Assembly (NCBI GenBank): GCA_028689145.1
Contig: JAQTWT010000013.1
Coordinates: 1 to 56,926 of the forward strand
Direction of reading: 5' to 3'
DNA length: 56,926 nucleotides
From: Gallionella sp.
GTDB lineage: Bacteria > Pseudomonadota > Gammaproteobacteria > Burkholderiales > Gallionellaceae
The position numbers and the translations under genes were made by a program. Below the pieces are notes generated by a model. The model worked only from the letters and a program-made list of their open reading frames with translations, had not been told where the DNA came from and did no database searches. Shown here in pieces: positions 25,950 to 36,200 of the stretch. Positions within the stretch are counted from its first letter, which is position 1. Each line of letters opens with the position of its first letter.

Positions 25950-27758
25950 ATGTCCCGCCAACTCCGTAATATCGCCATTATCGCCCACGTTGACCACGGT
26001 AAAACCACTCTGGTGGACAAGCTGCTCAGTCAGGCGGGTTCTTTTTCCGCCCATCAGCAAGTTGCCGAGCGTGTTATGGATAACAACGACTTGGAAAAGG
26101 AGCGCGGCATCACCATTCTGGCGAAGAACTGCGCCGTGTTCTACGAAGGTGTGCATATCAATATCGTCGATACACCGGGTCATGCCGATTTCGGCGGTGA
26201 AGTGGAGCGCGTGCTGGGTATGGTGGACGGTGTATTGCTGCTGGTGGATGCGGTCGAAGGCCCGATGCCGCAGACCCGCTTCGTGACCAAGAAAGCACTT
26301 GCCCTCGGCCTGCGTCCTATCGTGGTGATCAACAAGGTTGACCGTAATGGTGCCCGTCCGGACTGGGTGATCAACCAGACTTTCGATTTGTTCGACAAGC
26401 TCGGCGCGACCGAAGAACAACTGGATTTCCCCGTAGTATATGCCTCGGCACTGAACGGCTACGCCATGCTGGAGCTGGATAAACCGAGCACCAATATGTT
26501 CCCGTTGCTGGATGCCGTAATTAAACATGTTCCGGCACCGGATGCGGATTTGGACGGGCCGTTGCAAATGCAAATTTCCGCGCTGGATTACTCCAGCTTC
26601 GTGGGTCGTATCGGCGTGGGTCGTATCCGTCGAGGCAAGATTAAACCCGGTCAGGATGTGATGGTGATGAATGGCGACAAGCCGCCGAAGCGCGCGCGCG
26701 TCAACCAAGTGCTGGGTTTTCGCGGCATCGAACGCGTGTTGCTGGAAGAGGCGGGCGCGGGCGACATCATTCTGGTTAACGGTATCGACGAGATCGGCAT
26801 CGGCGTCACGCTGGCTGACGTGAATAATCCGGAAGCTTTGCCGATGCCCAAAGTGGATGAACCAACCCTGACCATGAATATGATGGTGAACACTTCACCG
26901 TTATGCGGTCAGGAAGGAAAGTTCATTACCAGCCGCCAGATCCGCGACCGCCTGACCAAGGAATTGCTGGTGAACGTGGCGTTGCGTGTCGATGAGACAG
27001 ATAACACCGATGTGTTCCTGTTGGCCGGACGCGGCGAATTGCACCTGACGATTTTGTTGGAAACCATGCGCCGTGAAGGTTTTGAAATGGGTGTCGGCAA
27101 GCCGCGTGTGGTGTACCGCGAAATAAACGGCGAGAAGTGCGAGCCTTTTGAAGTGCTGACCGTGGATGTGGAAGACACCAATCAGGGTGCGGTGATGGAA
27201 GAACTGGGGCGCCGTCGCGGCGACTTGCAGGACATGCAGCCGGACGGGCATGGCCGCGTGCGTCTGGAGTACCGTATTCCGGCACGCGGACTGATCGGCT
27301 TTCAGTCCGAATTTATGACCATGACACGCGGTACCGGCATCATGGCGCACGTATTCGATGATTACGGCCCGGTCAAAGCCGAAATGCCCGGCCGCCGCAA
27401 CGGCGTGCTGATTTCACAGGATAACGGCGAGGCGGTAGCTTACGCGTTGTGGAAACTGGAAGATCGCGGCCGCATGTTCGTGTCGCCCGGTGACAAACTG
27501 TACGAAGGTATGATCATCGGCATCCATAGCCGCGATAATGATCTGGTGGTTAACCCGATCAAGGGCAAGCAGCTGACCAACGTGCGCGCTTCGGGCACCG
27601 ATGAAGCGGTACGGTTGACCCCGCCGGTTCGATTGACGCTGGAATCCGCCGTGGAGTTTATTGACGATGACGAAATCGTCGAGATCACCCCGACATCCGT
27701 CCGGATGCGCAAACGCTTTTTGACAGAAAATGAACGCAAGCGCGCATCGCGCGGTTAG
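25950..27758 (+). CDS. typA: Ribosome-associated GTPase TypA/BipA
   Basis: A translational GTPase of the EF-G/LepA superfamily that assists 50S assembly and stress or cold growth. The 602-residue protein has the G domain (G1 [12 protein letters not shown] near residue 13, G2 EKERGITI, G3 [15 protein letters not shown]4 NKVDR, G5 SAL), domain II, and the C-terminal domain with [21 protein letters not shown] 25950 fits the family N-terminus ([16 protein letters not shown]); upstream in-frame codons are not conserved. A DEAD-box helicase and a cold-shock gene lie in the wider neighbourhood. Confidence 0.96.
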   Translation: MSRQLRNIAIIAHVDHGKTTLVDKLLSQAGSFSAHQQVAERVMDNNDLEKERGITILAKNCAVFYEGVHINIVDTPGHADFGGEVERVLGMVDGVLLLVDAVEGPMPQTRFVTKKALALGLRPIVVINKVDRNGARPDWVINQTFDLFDKLGATEEQLDFPVVYASALNGYAMLELDKPSTNMFPLLDAVIKHVPAPDADLDGPLQMQISALDYSSFVGRIGVGRIRRGKIKPGQDVMVMNGDKPPKRARVNQVLGFRGIERVLLEEAGAGDIILVNGIDEIGIGVTLADVNNPEALPMPKVDEPTLTMNMMVNTSPLCGQEGKFITSRQIRDRLTKELLVNVALRVDETDNTDVFLLAGRGELHLTILLETMRREGFEMGVGKPRVVYREINGEKCEPFEVLTVDVEDTNQGAVMEELGRRRGDLQDMQPDGHGRVRLEYRIPARGLIGFQSEFMTMTRGTGIMAHVFDDYGPVKAEMPGRRNGVLISQDNGEAVAYALWKLEDRGRMFVSPGDKLYEGMIIGIHSRDNDLVVNPIKGKQLTNVRASGTDEAVRLTPPVRLTLESAVEFIDDDEIVEITPTSVRMRKRFLTENERKRASRG

Positions 27759-27899
27759 GGATATTACACAAAGTATCGCGGGTTGTGAAAATTGCGGGTA
27801 GCAAGTATATTTCTGCGAAATAACATTGGCAGATTATTCACAAACACCTGTTTGCATTAATTTATTATTTTGTTTTACCTTGATTATAAGGAGATGAAA

Positions 27900-28928
27900 A
27901 TGAAAAAAAGCACATTAGCGATTTCTCTGGCCGGTGCGTTATCGGCTATGACGGCTGTGCAAGCCAGTGAATTTGAAGGCGGTTATGTTGGCGGAAAAAT
28001 TGGCGTAAACCGCACCGACGCGACGGCTGTTTCAAGACAGTCCCCCATTGCCACCGGTGTTGAAGGCGGCTACAACTGGGATATGAATAACCTGTTGTTG
28101 GGTGTGGATGGTTTCCTTGATTTTAACGGTAAAAAGACCCATACCGGCGTTGCGCCTGCTCCGGCTACCGTAAATTACGGCAGCCATGTCTATGGTCTGG
28201 ATTTTAAACTCGGTCTGCCTAGCGGCAAATGCATGCCTTACGCAAAGCTGGGTTATGCCCATACCGGCGGACGCGGCGATGCATATGCCGGGGTTGTTGG
28301 CAGTAGCGGTGCGCATTTTGGTCTGGGTGTGGAATATAAATTCGCGCCTAGCTGGGGTATCGCCGGTGAATGGACCAATAATTCCGGCAAGAGCGGCGCT
28401 ACCAAACTGAACAACAATAATTTCATGCTCGGCCTGAATTATCATTTCGATAAACCTGCTGTAGCTCCCGCAGCGGTTGCAACACCTGCACCCGAAGCCC
28501 CTGCACCAAAGGCAGTCGCAGCAGCGCCCAGTGAAACCTGGAAGACATTGCTGGAAGATAAACCGGTGCGTATCGAGGGGGCTAATTTCGATACCAGCTC
28601 GGCAAAACTGAAGGGTGCATCCATCAATAAATTGAACGAGGTGGTCGGCTTCGCCGCCAAATATCAGGATGCGCAACTGGCAGTGGCAGGGCATACCGAT
28701 AGCCGCGGAAGCAGGGAATACAACCAGAAATTGTCGGAGCGGCGCGCTGCTTCGGTCAAGGCTTATCTGGTTAAAAAAGGTGTTGCTACAACGCGGATAT
28801 CTACCAAGGGATACGGGTTTGATCAGCCGGTGGCAGATAATAATACTGTCGACGGTCGCGCGCAGAACCGCCGTGTAGAAATACGTTCGGTGCTGAAAGA
28901 AGAGAAAAGGGTGCGTGTAACGGAGTAA
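27900..28928 (+). CDS. OmpA-like outer-membrane protein
   Basis: A 342-residue precursor: signal peptide (MKKSTLAISLAGALSAMTAVQA), an eight-stranded beta-barrel (about residues 24-180, strands such as GLGVEYKFAPSWGIAGEW), a Pro/Ala-rich linker (~185-212), and a C-terminal OmpA domain that binds peptidoglycan. That domain shows FDTSSAKLK, GHTDSRGSREYNQKLSERRA and AQNRRVEI. AAGGAG lies six bases before ATG 27900; an ATG at 27894 overlaps that site. Probable role: cell-envelope anchoring. A strong terminator follows. Confidence 0.9.
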   Translation: MKKSTLAISLAGALSAMTAVQASEFEGGYVGGKIGVNRTDATAVSRQSPIATGVEGGYNWDMNNLLLGVDGFLDFNGKKTHTGVAPAPATVNYGSHVYGLDFKLGLPSGKCMPYAKLGYAHTGGRGDAYAGVVGSSGAHFGLGVEYKFAPSWGIAGEWTNNSGKSGATKLNNNNFMLGLNYHFDKPAVAPAAVATPAPEAPAPKAVAAAPSETWKTLLEDKPVRIEGANFDTSSAKLKGASINKLNEVVGFAAKYQDAQLAVAGHTDSRGSREYNQKLSERRAASVKAYLVKKGVATTRISTKGYGFDQPVADNNTVDGRAQNRRVEIRSVLKEEKRVRVTE

Positions 28929-28946
28929 TTCCATTTGGCACTTGCA

Positions 28947-28974
28947 AAGCGGGCTGGCGACAGCCCGCTTTTTT
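28947..28974 (+). terminator. Rho-independent terminator of the OmpA-like gene
   Basis: A perfect 10-bp stem (AAGCGGGCTG with CAGCCCGCTT), GCGA loop and a run of T, 18 bases after the stop. Confidence 0.92.
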
Positions 28975-29040
28975 GTTGCCTGCAATAAGTGCAGATAGCG
29001 ATGGTAATATGCGCATTGTTAACATTTTTCACGAGCGATA

Positions 29041-30645
29041 ATGAAACTGGCGATTGCGCAAATTAACTGTGTGCTGGGTGACTTGGCCGGGAATGCCGCG
29101 AACATCTTGCAGTATGCCGAACAGGCCAAACAGCAGGGCGCGCAGCTATTGCTGACACCGGAACTCAGTCTGTGCGGTTATCCGCCGGAAGACCTGTTAC
29201 TGCGCGAGGGTTTTTACCGGGCGTGCGAGCAGGCATTGACCGACCTTGCCGGAAAATTATCGGGTATTGCCGTGGTGGTCGGGCATCCGCACGAACGGGA
29301 CGGGAAACGCTACAACGCGGCTTCGCTGTTGCGGGATGGAACGGTTGCCGCGACCTATCTAAAATATGCTTTGCCGAACTACTCGGTATTCGATGAGGAG
29401 CGTTATTTTGAGCCCGGTGACGAGCCCTGCATTTTTGAAATGGGGGGTATCTGTTTCGGGCTGAATATCTGTGCTGATATCTGGAAACCGGAGGCAGCGC
29501 TGCTGGCGCGCAATGCCGGTGCGCAAGTGCTGCTGGTGTTGAATGCTTCGCCTTATGCCATGCACAAACAGGAATCCCGTTACCGCGCCATTCGCGAGCG
29601 CATCGCCGAAACCGACATGGCGGTAATTTACGCCAACCTGACGGGCGGACAGGATGAGCTGATTTTCGATGGCGGCTCGTTTGCCATGGATCGGCGCGGC
29701 AATCTGACTGCACAGGGCAGGCGTTTTGAAGAAACATTGTTGATGCTGGAACTGCAGAATGATTTGCGCCCGGCCGGGGCAAAAGTTGCCGCATTGAGCG
29801 AGGAAGAGGGGGTCTATCGCGCCTTGTGTCTCGGTGTGCGCGACTATATCGGCAAGAACCGCTTTCCGGGTATCTTGCTGGGCTTGTCGGGTGGGATCGA
29901 TTCGGCGCTGACCCTGGCGATTGCAGTCGATGCGCTGGGTGCGGATAAAGTGCATGCGGTCATGATGCCGTCGCCTTATACCGCGCAAATCAGCCTGGAC
30001 GATTCGCGCGAAATGGTGAAAATCCTCGGTGTGCGTTATGACGAGTTTTCTATCGAAGCGATGTTGCAGAGCTATTTGACCACGCTGGATGGCACTTTCG
30101 CCGGATGCGCGGTAGACACTACCGAAGAAAATTTGCAGGCGCGTATCCGCGGTAACTTACTGATGGCGCTGTCGAACAAATTCGGTTCGCTGGTACTGAC
30201 CACCGGCAACAAGTCGGAAATGACCGTGGGTTATGCCACGCTGTACGGCGATATGGCGGGCGGCTTTGCGGTGCTGAAAGATGTCAGCAAAACACTGGTG
30301 TACCGTCTGGCGCGCTACCGCAACACGCTGGGACAGGTTATCCCGGAGCGCATTATCACGCGCGCCCCTAGCGCCGAGTTACGCGCCGACCAGACCGATC
30401 AGGACAGTCTGCCGCCATACGATACGCTGGATGCCATCATGGCATGCTATGTAGAGAAGAATCTCTCGATCCCTGAAATCATCGCGCGCGATTATGCTGA
30501 GGCCGATGTGCGCAGGGTAGTGCATCTGATCCGCATCAGCGAATATAAGCGCCGCCAATCCGCGGTGGGTATCCGTATCACCGAGCGCAGCTACGGCAAG
30601 GACTGGCGCTACCCGATCACGGTACGCTATCAGGACGAGTTTTAA
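29041..30645 (+). CDS. nadE: Glutamine-dependent NAD+ synthetase
   Basis: Makes NAD+ from deamido-NAD+, ATP and glutamine. The 534-residue protein fuses an N-terminal nitrilase-type glutaminase (catalytic Glu in TPELSLCGYPPEDL near residue 41, Lys in LKYALPNY near 111, Cys in GLNICADIWKPE near 145) to a C-terminal synthetase. The latter has the PP-loop LSGGIDSALT near 285 and GNKSEMTVGYATLYGDMAGG near 390. The ATG directly follows a GAGCGATA stretch. It stands alone, with a repeat-rich spacer downstream. Confidence 0.95.
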   Translation: MKLAIAQINCVLGDLAGNAANILQYAEQAKQQGAQLLLTPELSLCGYPPEDLLLREGFYRACEQALTDLAGKLSGIAVVVGHPHERDGKRYNAASLLRDGTVAATYLKYALPNYSVFDEERYFEPGDEPCIFEMGGICFGLNICADIWKPEAALLARNAGAQVLLVLNASPYAMHKQESRYRAIRERIAETDMAVIYANLTGGQDELIFDGGSFAMDRRGNLTAQGRRFEETLLMLELQNDLRPAGAKVAALSEEEGVYRALCLGVRDYIGKNRFPGILLGLSGGIDSALTLAIAVDALGADKVHAVMMPSPYTAQISLDDSREMVKILGVRYDEFSIEAMLQSYLTTLDGTFAGCAVDTTEENLQARIRGNLLMALSNKFGSLVLTTGNKSEMTVGYATLYGDMAGGFAVLKDVSKTLVYRLARYRNTLGQVIPERIITRAPSAELRADQTDQDSLPPYDTLDAIMACYVEKNLSIPEIIARDYAEADVRRVVHLIRISEYKRRQSAVGIRITERSYGKDWRYPITVRYQDEF

Positions 30646-30676
30646 ACCTGAATTATTCATTAGGGCTTGATGCCTT

Positions 30677-30699
30677 GCGGGAGCGGTTTTAGCCGCGAC
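30677..30699. repeat. Single REP-like hairpin after nadE
   Basis: GCGGGAGCGGTTTTAGCCGC plus GAC forms a compact hairpin with a TTTA loop and a GGAG foot, a form common in intergenic REP sequences. Confidence 0.5.
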
Positions 30700-30712
30700 A
30701 GACTGTAAGTGC

Positions 30713-30830
30713 GCAGGTTGGGTTAGCCGTTTCATGGTTCGACAGGCTCTGATGGAACAACTAAGTATTGACTAAGCACGATAACCCCATGCTAAGTCAC
30801 TACTTAACCACCGACGGACGTAACCCAACA
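30713..30830. repeat. Family B repeat split by an 83-bp repeat (copy 1 of inverted pair)
   Basis: GGTTGGGTTAGC at 30715 and CGTAACCCAACA ending at 30830 are the two halves of a family B hairpin. Between them lies an 83-base segment (30735-30817) that recurs nearly identically, in reverse orientation, at 40864-40946 (only a handful of differences, mostly at the edge). It includes TATTGACTAAGCACGATAAC. Confidence 0.85.
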
Positions 30831-31214
30831 GCCTTTTTCGGGATTATTCCTAGTAAAGAGTTAAATTGCCCTCGGCAAAGCCGGGGCCACTTCGACAGAC
30901 TCAGGACAGGCTTATTAGGTGAGTCCCTCAAAGGGGCCGATAAAACCGTGAGCCGCCCAAGGCGGCATCGCCAACAGTTTTCCCCTTTGAAAAAGGGGGA
31001 GAGCTTGCGAGGGGGCCAAGGGGGATTTGAAAATCGTGGCACATCATCCTCTCTCAAATTCCCCCTCGCCCCCTTTTACAAAGGGGGGAATTTTCGCATC
31101 TCCTTCTCATTCCGCATGACCGCTGCATAGGTCAAACCTTGTTGAGTCCCCCGGCTGAGCCGGGGGGGTACCTCACTTAATTATCGGGTTTGACACTGCG
31201 TGCAGCCTTTGTGG
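30831..31214. other. Repeat-rich intergenic DNA between nadE and the cold-shock gene
   Basis: No gene is supported here. The stretch holds a GGCAAAGCC-type hairpin with a TTCGACAGACTCAGGACAGG tag, and an inverted pair of CCCCTTT...AAAGGGGG / CCCCCTCGCCCCCTTTT blocks (about 30978-31093). A CCCCCGGCTGAGCCGGGGGG hairpin lies near 31148-31167. These look like dispersed non-coding repeats. Confidence 0.55.
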
Positions 31215-31281
31215 CTTGTCAGACAAACACCGATAACAAACTTCCTTATTTCTTACACTGTAATCGGACAAACCCCTATAG
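31215..31281 (+). promoter_or_regulatory. 67-base element shared with 37811-37877 (copy upstream of the cold-shock gene)
   Basis: Aligned without gaps to 37811-37877, about 49 of 67 bases are identical, including TGTCAG-CAAACAC-GATA and ATC-GA-AAAC-CCTAT. It ends about 75 bases before the cold-shock ATG. Each copy lies in the leader of a different gene, so it is probably a shared promoter or regulator site. This copy contains TTACACTGTAA, a small palindrome missing in the other. Confidence 0.55.
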
Positions 31282-31355
31282 TGCATTTCGTCTGCCATGA
31301 GCTATTGTCGTTATCGTGAGGGTATTCCTCGCTTTTTTAATACGGAGATAATCAT

Positions 31356-31559
31356 ATGGTAACTGGTACAGTTAAATGGTTTAACGACGAAAAGGGTTTT
31401 GGTTTGATTACTCCAGATGATGGCAGCGACGATTTGTTTGCACACTTCTCCGCAATCAATATGAATGGTTTAAAGTCACTCAAAGAAGGTCAAAAGGTTA
31501 GTTTTGAAGTGGTGCCTGGCTCCAAGGGCAAGCAAGTATCTAATATTCAGGCTGCATAA
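31356..31559 (+). CDS. Cold-shock-domain protein (CspA family)
   Basis: A 67-residue single-domain RNA/DNA chaperone. It starts [20 protein letters not shown], and contains the RNP1-type KGFGLI and RNP2-type DLFAHF motifs and a C-terminal strand [14 protein letters not shown] long untranslated leader (>70 bases) precedes it, typical for csp genes, and contains the 67-base element shared with 37811. GGAGATAATC precedes the ATG. Paralogues in one genome differ in regulation, so a specific csp letter is not given. Confidence 0.95.
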   Translation: MVTGTVKWFNDEKGFGLITPDDGSDDLFAHFSAINMNGLKSLKEGQKVSFEVVPGSKGKQVSNIQAA

Positions 31560-31606
31560 AATGTGGGGAAAGCCCGGATTGTTTATTCCTGTACCATGAA
31601 CTTAAA

Positions 31607-32731
31607 TTGAGCACGACCAAGCATCTGACGACGTTTGTTCATAACCTGAAACAGCGGTTTGTCGAAGCACAGCCCAAGCGCGGTGAATTCTCTTCCTATG
31701 TGATCGTGTTCGCCCTGATGGGCGTTGCCCTGCTGGTGCGGCTGGTTATGGCTCCGGTGAATGCCGGGCTGCAGTACGTGACCTTCTTTCCGGCGGTCAC
31801 GCTGTCCGTGGTGATTGGCGGATTCTGGCCGGGAATATTCGCAACGTTCATCGGCTTGACGCTGGCCACGTATTTTTTCACTCCGCCTTTTTACTCGTTT
31901 TCACGCGAGGCTTTGCAGGGGAGTTTTTGGTCGAACATGGTGTTTCTTGTGGACGGGATCATCGTATGCGCTTCCATCGAGGGCATGCATCGCTACCGCG
32001 CCAAGTATGCCGCAGAATTGAAGGAAGCCAAGTATCAGGAGGCGCGCGTGGCGGCAATCAATAAATCGCTGGACGAGTTTACCTATATTGCCGCACACGA
32101 TCTCAAAGAGCCGCTGCGCGGCATACACAACTACGCCAGTTTCCTCAAGGAAGACCACGCTGCCCAGCTGGATGAGAGCGGCAATCAATACATCGACAGC
32201 ATCCAGCGCTTGGCCGAACGGCTATCCACCCTGATCGACAGCCTGATGGTTTACTCGCGTCTGGGTGTCGCGGAGCTGGTTAAAGTGCCGGTTGATGTGG
32301 ATGCCGTGGTTGACGCGGTAGCGGAAGACTTGAGCCGTTTATGGACCAGGGAAGGCTTCGAGTTGCGACGCAATGGTCGCTTGGGTACGGTGCAGGGCGA
32401 TGCCGCTCGTATCGGGGAAGTGTTCCAGAATCTGATTTCCAATGCGGCGAAATATAACGACAAGTCCTCGAAATGGATCGAGGTCGGCTGTGATCGCAGC
32501 GGCACACAGCCTATTTTTTACGTGCGCGATAACGGTATCGGTATTCCGGCGCATCATCACGACAACATCTTCCGGATATTCAAACGGCTGCACGAGCAAA
32601 ACAAATACGGCGGCGGAACCGGAGCCGGTCTGACCATCGTCAAAAAAATCGTCGAACGCTATGGCGGTCGCATCTGGCTGGAATCGGTGCCGGGAGAGGG
32701 AACGGTGTTTTATTTTACGTTGGGCGCGTAG
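31607..32731 (+). CDS. Membrane sensor histidine kinase (DUF4118-HisKA-HATPase)
   Basis: A 374-residue kinase with a DUF4118 (KdpD-like) four-helix membrane module at about residues 30-125, a short coiled coil, HisKA with the phospho-acceptor His in YIAAHDLKEPLR (near 165), and an HATPase with NLISNAAKYND, DNGIGIP and GGGTGAGLTIVKK. No periplasmic sensor domain is visible. This HisKA style is common in bacteriophytochrome-like kinases that pair with Rcp1-type regulators, and such a regulator follows at 32814. The start is uncertain: TTG 31607 has no clear Shine-Dalgarno sequence. The stop TAG (32729-32731) lies within the GTAG foot of a family A repeat. Confidence 0.85.
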   Translation: MSTTKHLTTFVHNLKQRFVEAQPKRGEFSSYVIVFALMGVALLVRLVMAPVNAGLQYVTFFPAVTLSVVIGGFWPGIFATFIGLTLATYFFTPPFYSFSREALQGSFWSNMVFLVDGIIVCASIEGMHRYRAKYAAELKEAKYQEARVAAINKSLDEFTYIAAHDLKEPLRGIHNYASFLKEDHAAQLDESGNQYIDSIQRLAERLSTLIDSLMVYSRLGVAELVKVPVDVDAVVDAVAEDLSRLWTREGFELRRNGRLGTVQGDAARIGEVFQNLISNAAKYNDKSSKWIEVGCDRSGTQPIFYVRDNGIGIPAHHHDNIFRIFKRLHEQNKYGGGTGAGLTIVKKIVERYGGRIWLESVPGEGTVFYFTLGA

Positions 32732-32785
32732 GTGCGAATTCATTCGCACTTAATTTATTGTGCGTGCGAATAAATTCGCACCTAC
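32728..32785. repeat. GTAG-footed inverted hairpin pair (family A) touching the kinase stop
   Basis: Unit one (32728-32749) and inverted unit two (32764-32785) have GTAGG feet and GTGCGAA-type stems. The TAG within the first foot is the stop codon of the preceding kinase gene. Confidence 0.8.
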
Positions 32786-32813
32786 AAGTGCCATTTTTTT
32801 AGGATAACGACTA

Positions 32814-33254
32814 ATGAACGAATCTCAGCTTCTTCTGATTGTCGAGGACAACGACGACGATTATTTTGCCACCATGCGCGCTTTCAAAAAAGCCAATCTG
32901 GCCAACCCGGTGCGGCGTTGCACCAATGGCGATCAGGCGCTCGATTATCTTTTGCAACGCGGTGAGTTCTCTGTCCCCGGCTCGGCACCCCGCCCCGGCC
33001 TGATCCTGCTCGATTTGAATCTGCCCGGCACGGACGGAAGGGAAGTGCTGTCCGCCATCAAGGCGGAACAGGATTTGCTGAAGATTCCGGTCATTGTGCT
33101 GACGACATCCAATGCCGAGCAGGATATTGAACAGTGTTATGCCGTCGGGGCAAATTCCTATGTGCAGAAGCCGGTAGATTTCGAGCGGTTCATCGGGGCG
33201 GTTGCACGGCTCTCCGACTACTGGCTCAATGTTTCCATACTGCCAAAAAAATAG
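32814..33254 (+). CDS. Rcp1-type single-domain response regulator
   Basis: A 146-residue receiver with no output domain: acidic pocket VEDNDDD (residues 10-16), phospho-Asp in LILLDLNLPGTDG (near 66), Thr/Ser switch in VLTTS and Lys in VQKPVDF. The inserted loop before the phospho-Asp and the C-terminal dimerisation extension are typical of Rcp1-like regulators paired with phytochrome-type kinases. AGGATAAC precedes the ATG. It is the likely partner of the kinase at 31607 and may be co-transcribed with the seven-PAS kinase that follows 20 bases later. Confidence 0.9.
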   Translation: MNESQLLLIVEDNDDDYFATMRAFKKANLANPVRRCTNGDQALDYLLQRGEFSVPGSAPRPGLILLDLNLPGTDGREVLSAIKAEQDLLKIPVIVLTTSNAEQDIEQCYAVGANSYVQKPVDFERFIGAVARLSDYWLNVSILPKK

Positions 33255-33274
33255 CCCCCAGCCAAGAGCGGACA

Positions 33275-36200
33275 ATGAATACAACCGCAACCATTCTGGT
33301 AATAGATGACAGCGCAGACGACCAACGTCTCTACCAGCGTGCGCTGAAGGAGGCCGGCTATAGTCTGGAGATGGCCTCCACAGCGGAGGCCGGGTTGGCA
33401 CGCATCGCCGACTCCGGCTTGAAATGCCCGGATCTGATTCTGCTCGATTACAACCTGCCGGATATGGACGGGCTCGGCTTCATGAACAGGCTGGCCGGAT
33501 ATTCTGCCGGCGCTATTCCGGTCATTATGCTGACCGGGGAAGGCAGCGTGGAGATAGCCGTAGAGGTAATGAAGCACGGTGCCAAGGACTATCTCGCCAA
33601 GGATACTGCGGGACACTACCTGAAATTGTTGCCGGGCATCATTACGCGGAGTCTGGTTGCCTTGCGGGAACATGAATTTACCAGACGGTTGCGCAATGAA
33701 ACCGAGATGCTACTGAAACGTAACCGGGCGTTGATGCTGTCCTCTATAGACGGCATTCACATCATGGATATACACGGCAACCTTATCGAGGCCAATGACT
33801 CTTTCTGCAAAATGCTGGGATATACCCAGACAGAAGTAGCCGGTCTCAATGTGGCCGACTGGAATGCGCAATGGTCGGTTGATGAGTTGCGGGCGAAATT
33901 CAAGAATCTGGTTGGAAAAAGCGCACGCTTTGAGACGGTACATCGCCGCAAGGACGGCACACTGATCAATGTCGAAGTCAGTTCTTCCGGTGTTGAAGTC
34001 GAAGGGCAAAGTTTGTTTTTTGCGTCAAGCCGCGACATCACCGAGCGCAAGAAAACCGAAGCGATGCTGATGCGTCACAAGCTGGTGCTCGATACCTCGA
34101 TAGACGGCTTCTGGGTGAACGATATGCTCGGCAACTTGCTGGAAGCCAACGAGGCATACGCAAAAATGTCCGGTTATACAGTTGAAGAACTTGTGACCAT
34201 GCACATCAGCCAACTGGAGGCAAAAGAACAGACGGAGGATGTTAAAGCGCATCTTGCAAAAATCGAAGCTCAAGGTTACGACCGCTTCGAAACCCGCCAT
34301 CGCCACAAGGATGGTCATGAGATCGAGATCGAAATATCCGCCACCTACATGGCGGAACCGCCGCAACTGGTTGTTTTTTGCCGCGATATCACCGAACGCA
34401 AGCGGGCCGGGGATGCATTGCTGAAGAGTGAAGCCAACCTGCGCGCCATGCTGGATAACTCGCCCTATCTGACCTGGCTGAAAGATACCGAGGGCCGTTA
34501 CATCATGGTCAACAAGGTGTTTGCCGATTATCTCCGGCTGGAGGATGCCCGACAGGTCATCGGCAGGACCGATCTGGATTTGCAGCCGAAGGAACTGGCG
34601 GACAAATATCGCGCCGATGATGCCGAAGTGATGGCGGCATGCCAGCCGAAGCATGTCGAGGAAGCGGCGTTTGACGGTAGCAAGGTTCACTGGGTGGGAA
34701 CCTACAAGACCCCCATCATAGATGAGCAGGGCAAGGTGCTGGGCACTGTTGGCTTCGCCAAAGACATCACCGAACGCAAGTTGACCGAAGAGGAATTGCG
34801 TGTCGCCGCAGCGGCTTTCGAGACGCAGGATGCCATCGTGATTGCCGATGCCGACTGGAATATTATCCGGGTCAATCAGGCGGTTCAGTCTATTACCGGT
34901 TACATCCCGGAAGAGTTGTTGGGCAAGCACTACAGCATTCTGGATGCCGGACAGCGCGGTGATGACAGCTGCATCAGGATATTGCAACAACAGATTGACA
35001 ACGGCACATGGGCCGGCGAGATTTGGGACCGGCGCAAAAACGGCCAGATATATCCCAAATGGTTGACCATAACCGCGGTACGGAATGAGCAGCTTGAAAT
35101 CATCCGCTACGTGGTTATATTCAGCGATATTACCGCGCGCAAACAGGTCGAGGAACAGAAATTGCGGGAAAGCGACGGGCGCTTCCGCGGCACCTTGGAG
35201 CAGGCTGCGGTCGGCATAGTGCATACCACGCTGGACGGTCATTTCCGGCAGGTTAACCAGAAGTTCTGCAAAATCACCGGCTATGCCCGCGATGAACTAA
35301 ACCGGATGAGTTTGCAGGACGTGACTTTTCCCGACGATCTGGGCAAAAGCGTTGAGTATATGCAGCAACTGCTGGCGGGCGAGATATCCACCTTTAGCGT
35401 GGAAAGCCGCTATGTGCGCAAAGACCAGGTTTTGGTATGGGTCAACCTGACCGTTTCCCTGTTGTGCGATGCCGACGGCGTTCCAAAATACAACATCGTG
35501 GTCGTCGAGGATATCACCGAGCGCAAGCAGGCTGAAGCATTGGCGCAACGCTTTGGCCGCTTGCTGCAAAGCTCGTTCAACGAAATTTATCTGTTCGATG
35601 CCGATTCCCTGCATTTCCTTCAAGTGAGCGAAGGCGCGCGGAAAAATCTGGGGTACTCGCCCGCTGAACTGCAACAGCTTACCCCGTTAGACCTGAGGCC
35701 ATCGTTTACCCGTGAGGAGTTTGAGCGGCATATTGCCCCGCTCCGTACCGGCCAACAACCGGTACTATTTTTCGAGGCTGATCACCGGCGCAAAGATGGC
35801 ACGACTTATCCGGTGGAAGTGCGATTGCAGTTGATGGGAGCGGGAACGGGGGCAGACAGCGCGGTTTTTATGGCCGTCATCCAGGACATCAACGAGCGCA
35901 AGCAGGCTGAAGATTTGCTGAATCAATCGATGCAGCAAATTGAAGATCTATACAACCACGCCCCCTGCGGTTATCACTCTTTGGACCGGGACGGCATCAT
36001 CCGCATCATCAACGATACCGAACTGGTATGGCTGGGCTATTCGCGCGACGAGCTGGTCGGGAAAATGCACTGGACGGACTTGCTGACACCCGCGGGCAAG
36101 CAAACCTTCCGCGACACTTTTCCGCAATTAAAGAAGTTCGGAGTGGTACACGATGTTGAAACTGAAATAATTCGCAAGAACGGCACGGTATTTACCGCGC

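Noticed and set aside
30768..31130. 120-codon plus-strand frame and an opposing one in the nadE-csp gap
   Set aside because: Both run through dispersed repeats (CCCCTTT blocks, GACTCAGGACAGG tags) and have low-complexity, unconserved products.
34025..35242. 405-codon minus-strand frame opposite the seven-PAS kinase
   Set aside because: Shadow of the repetitive PAS coding region.
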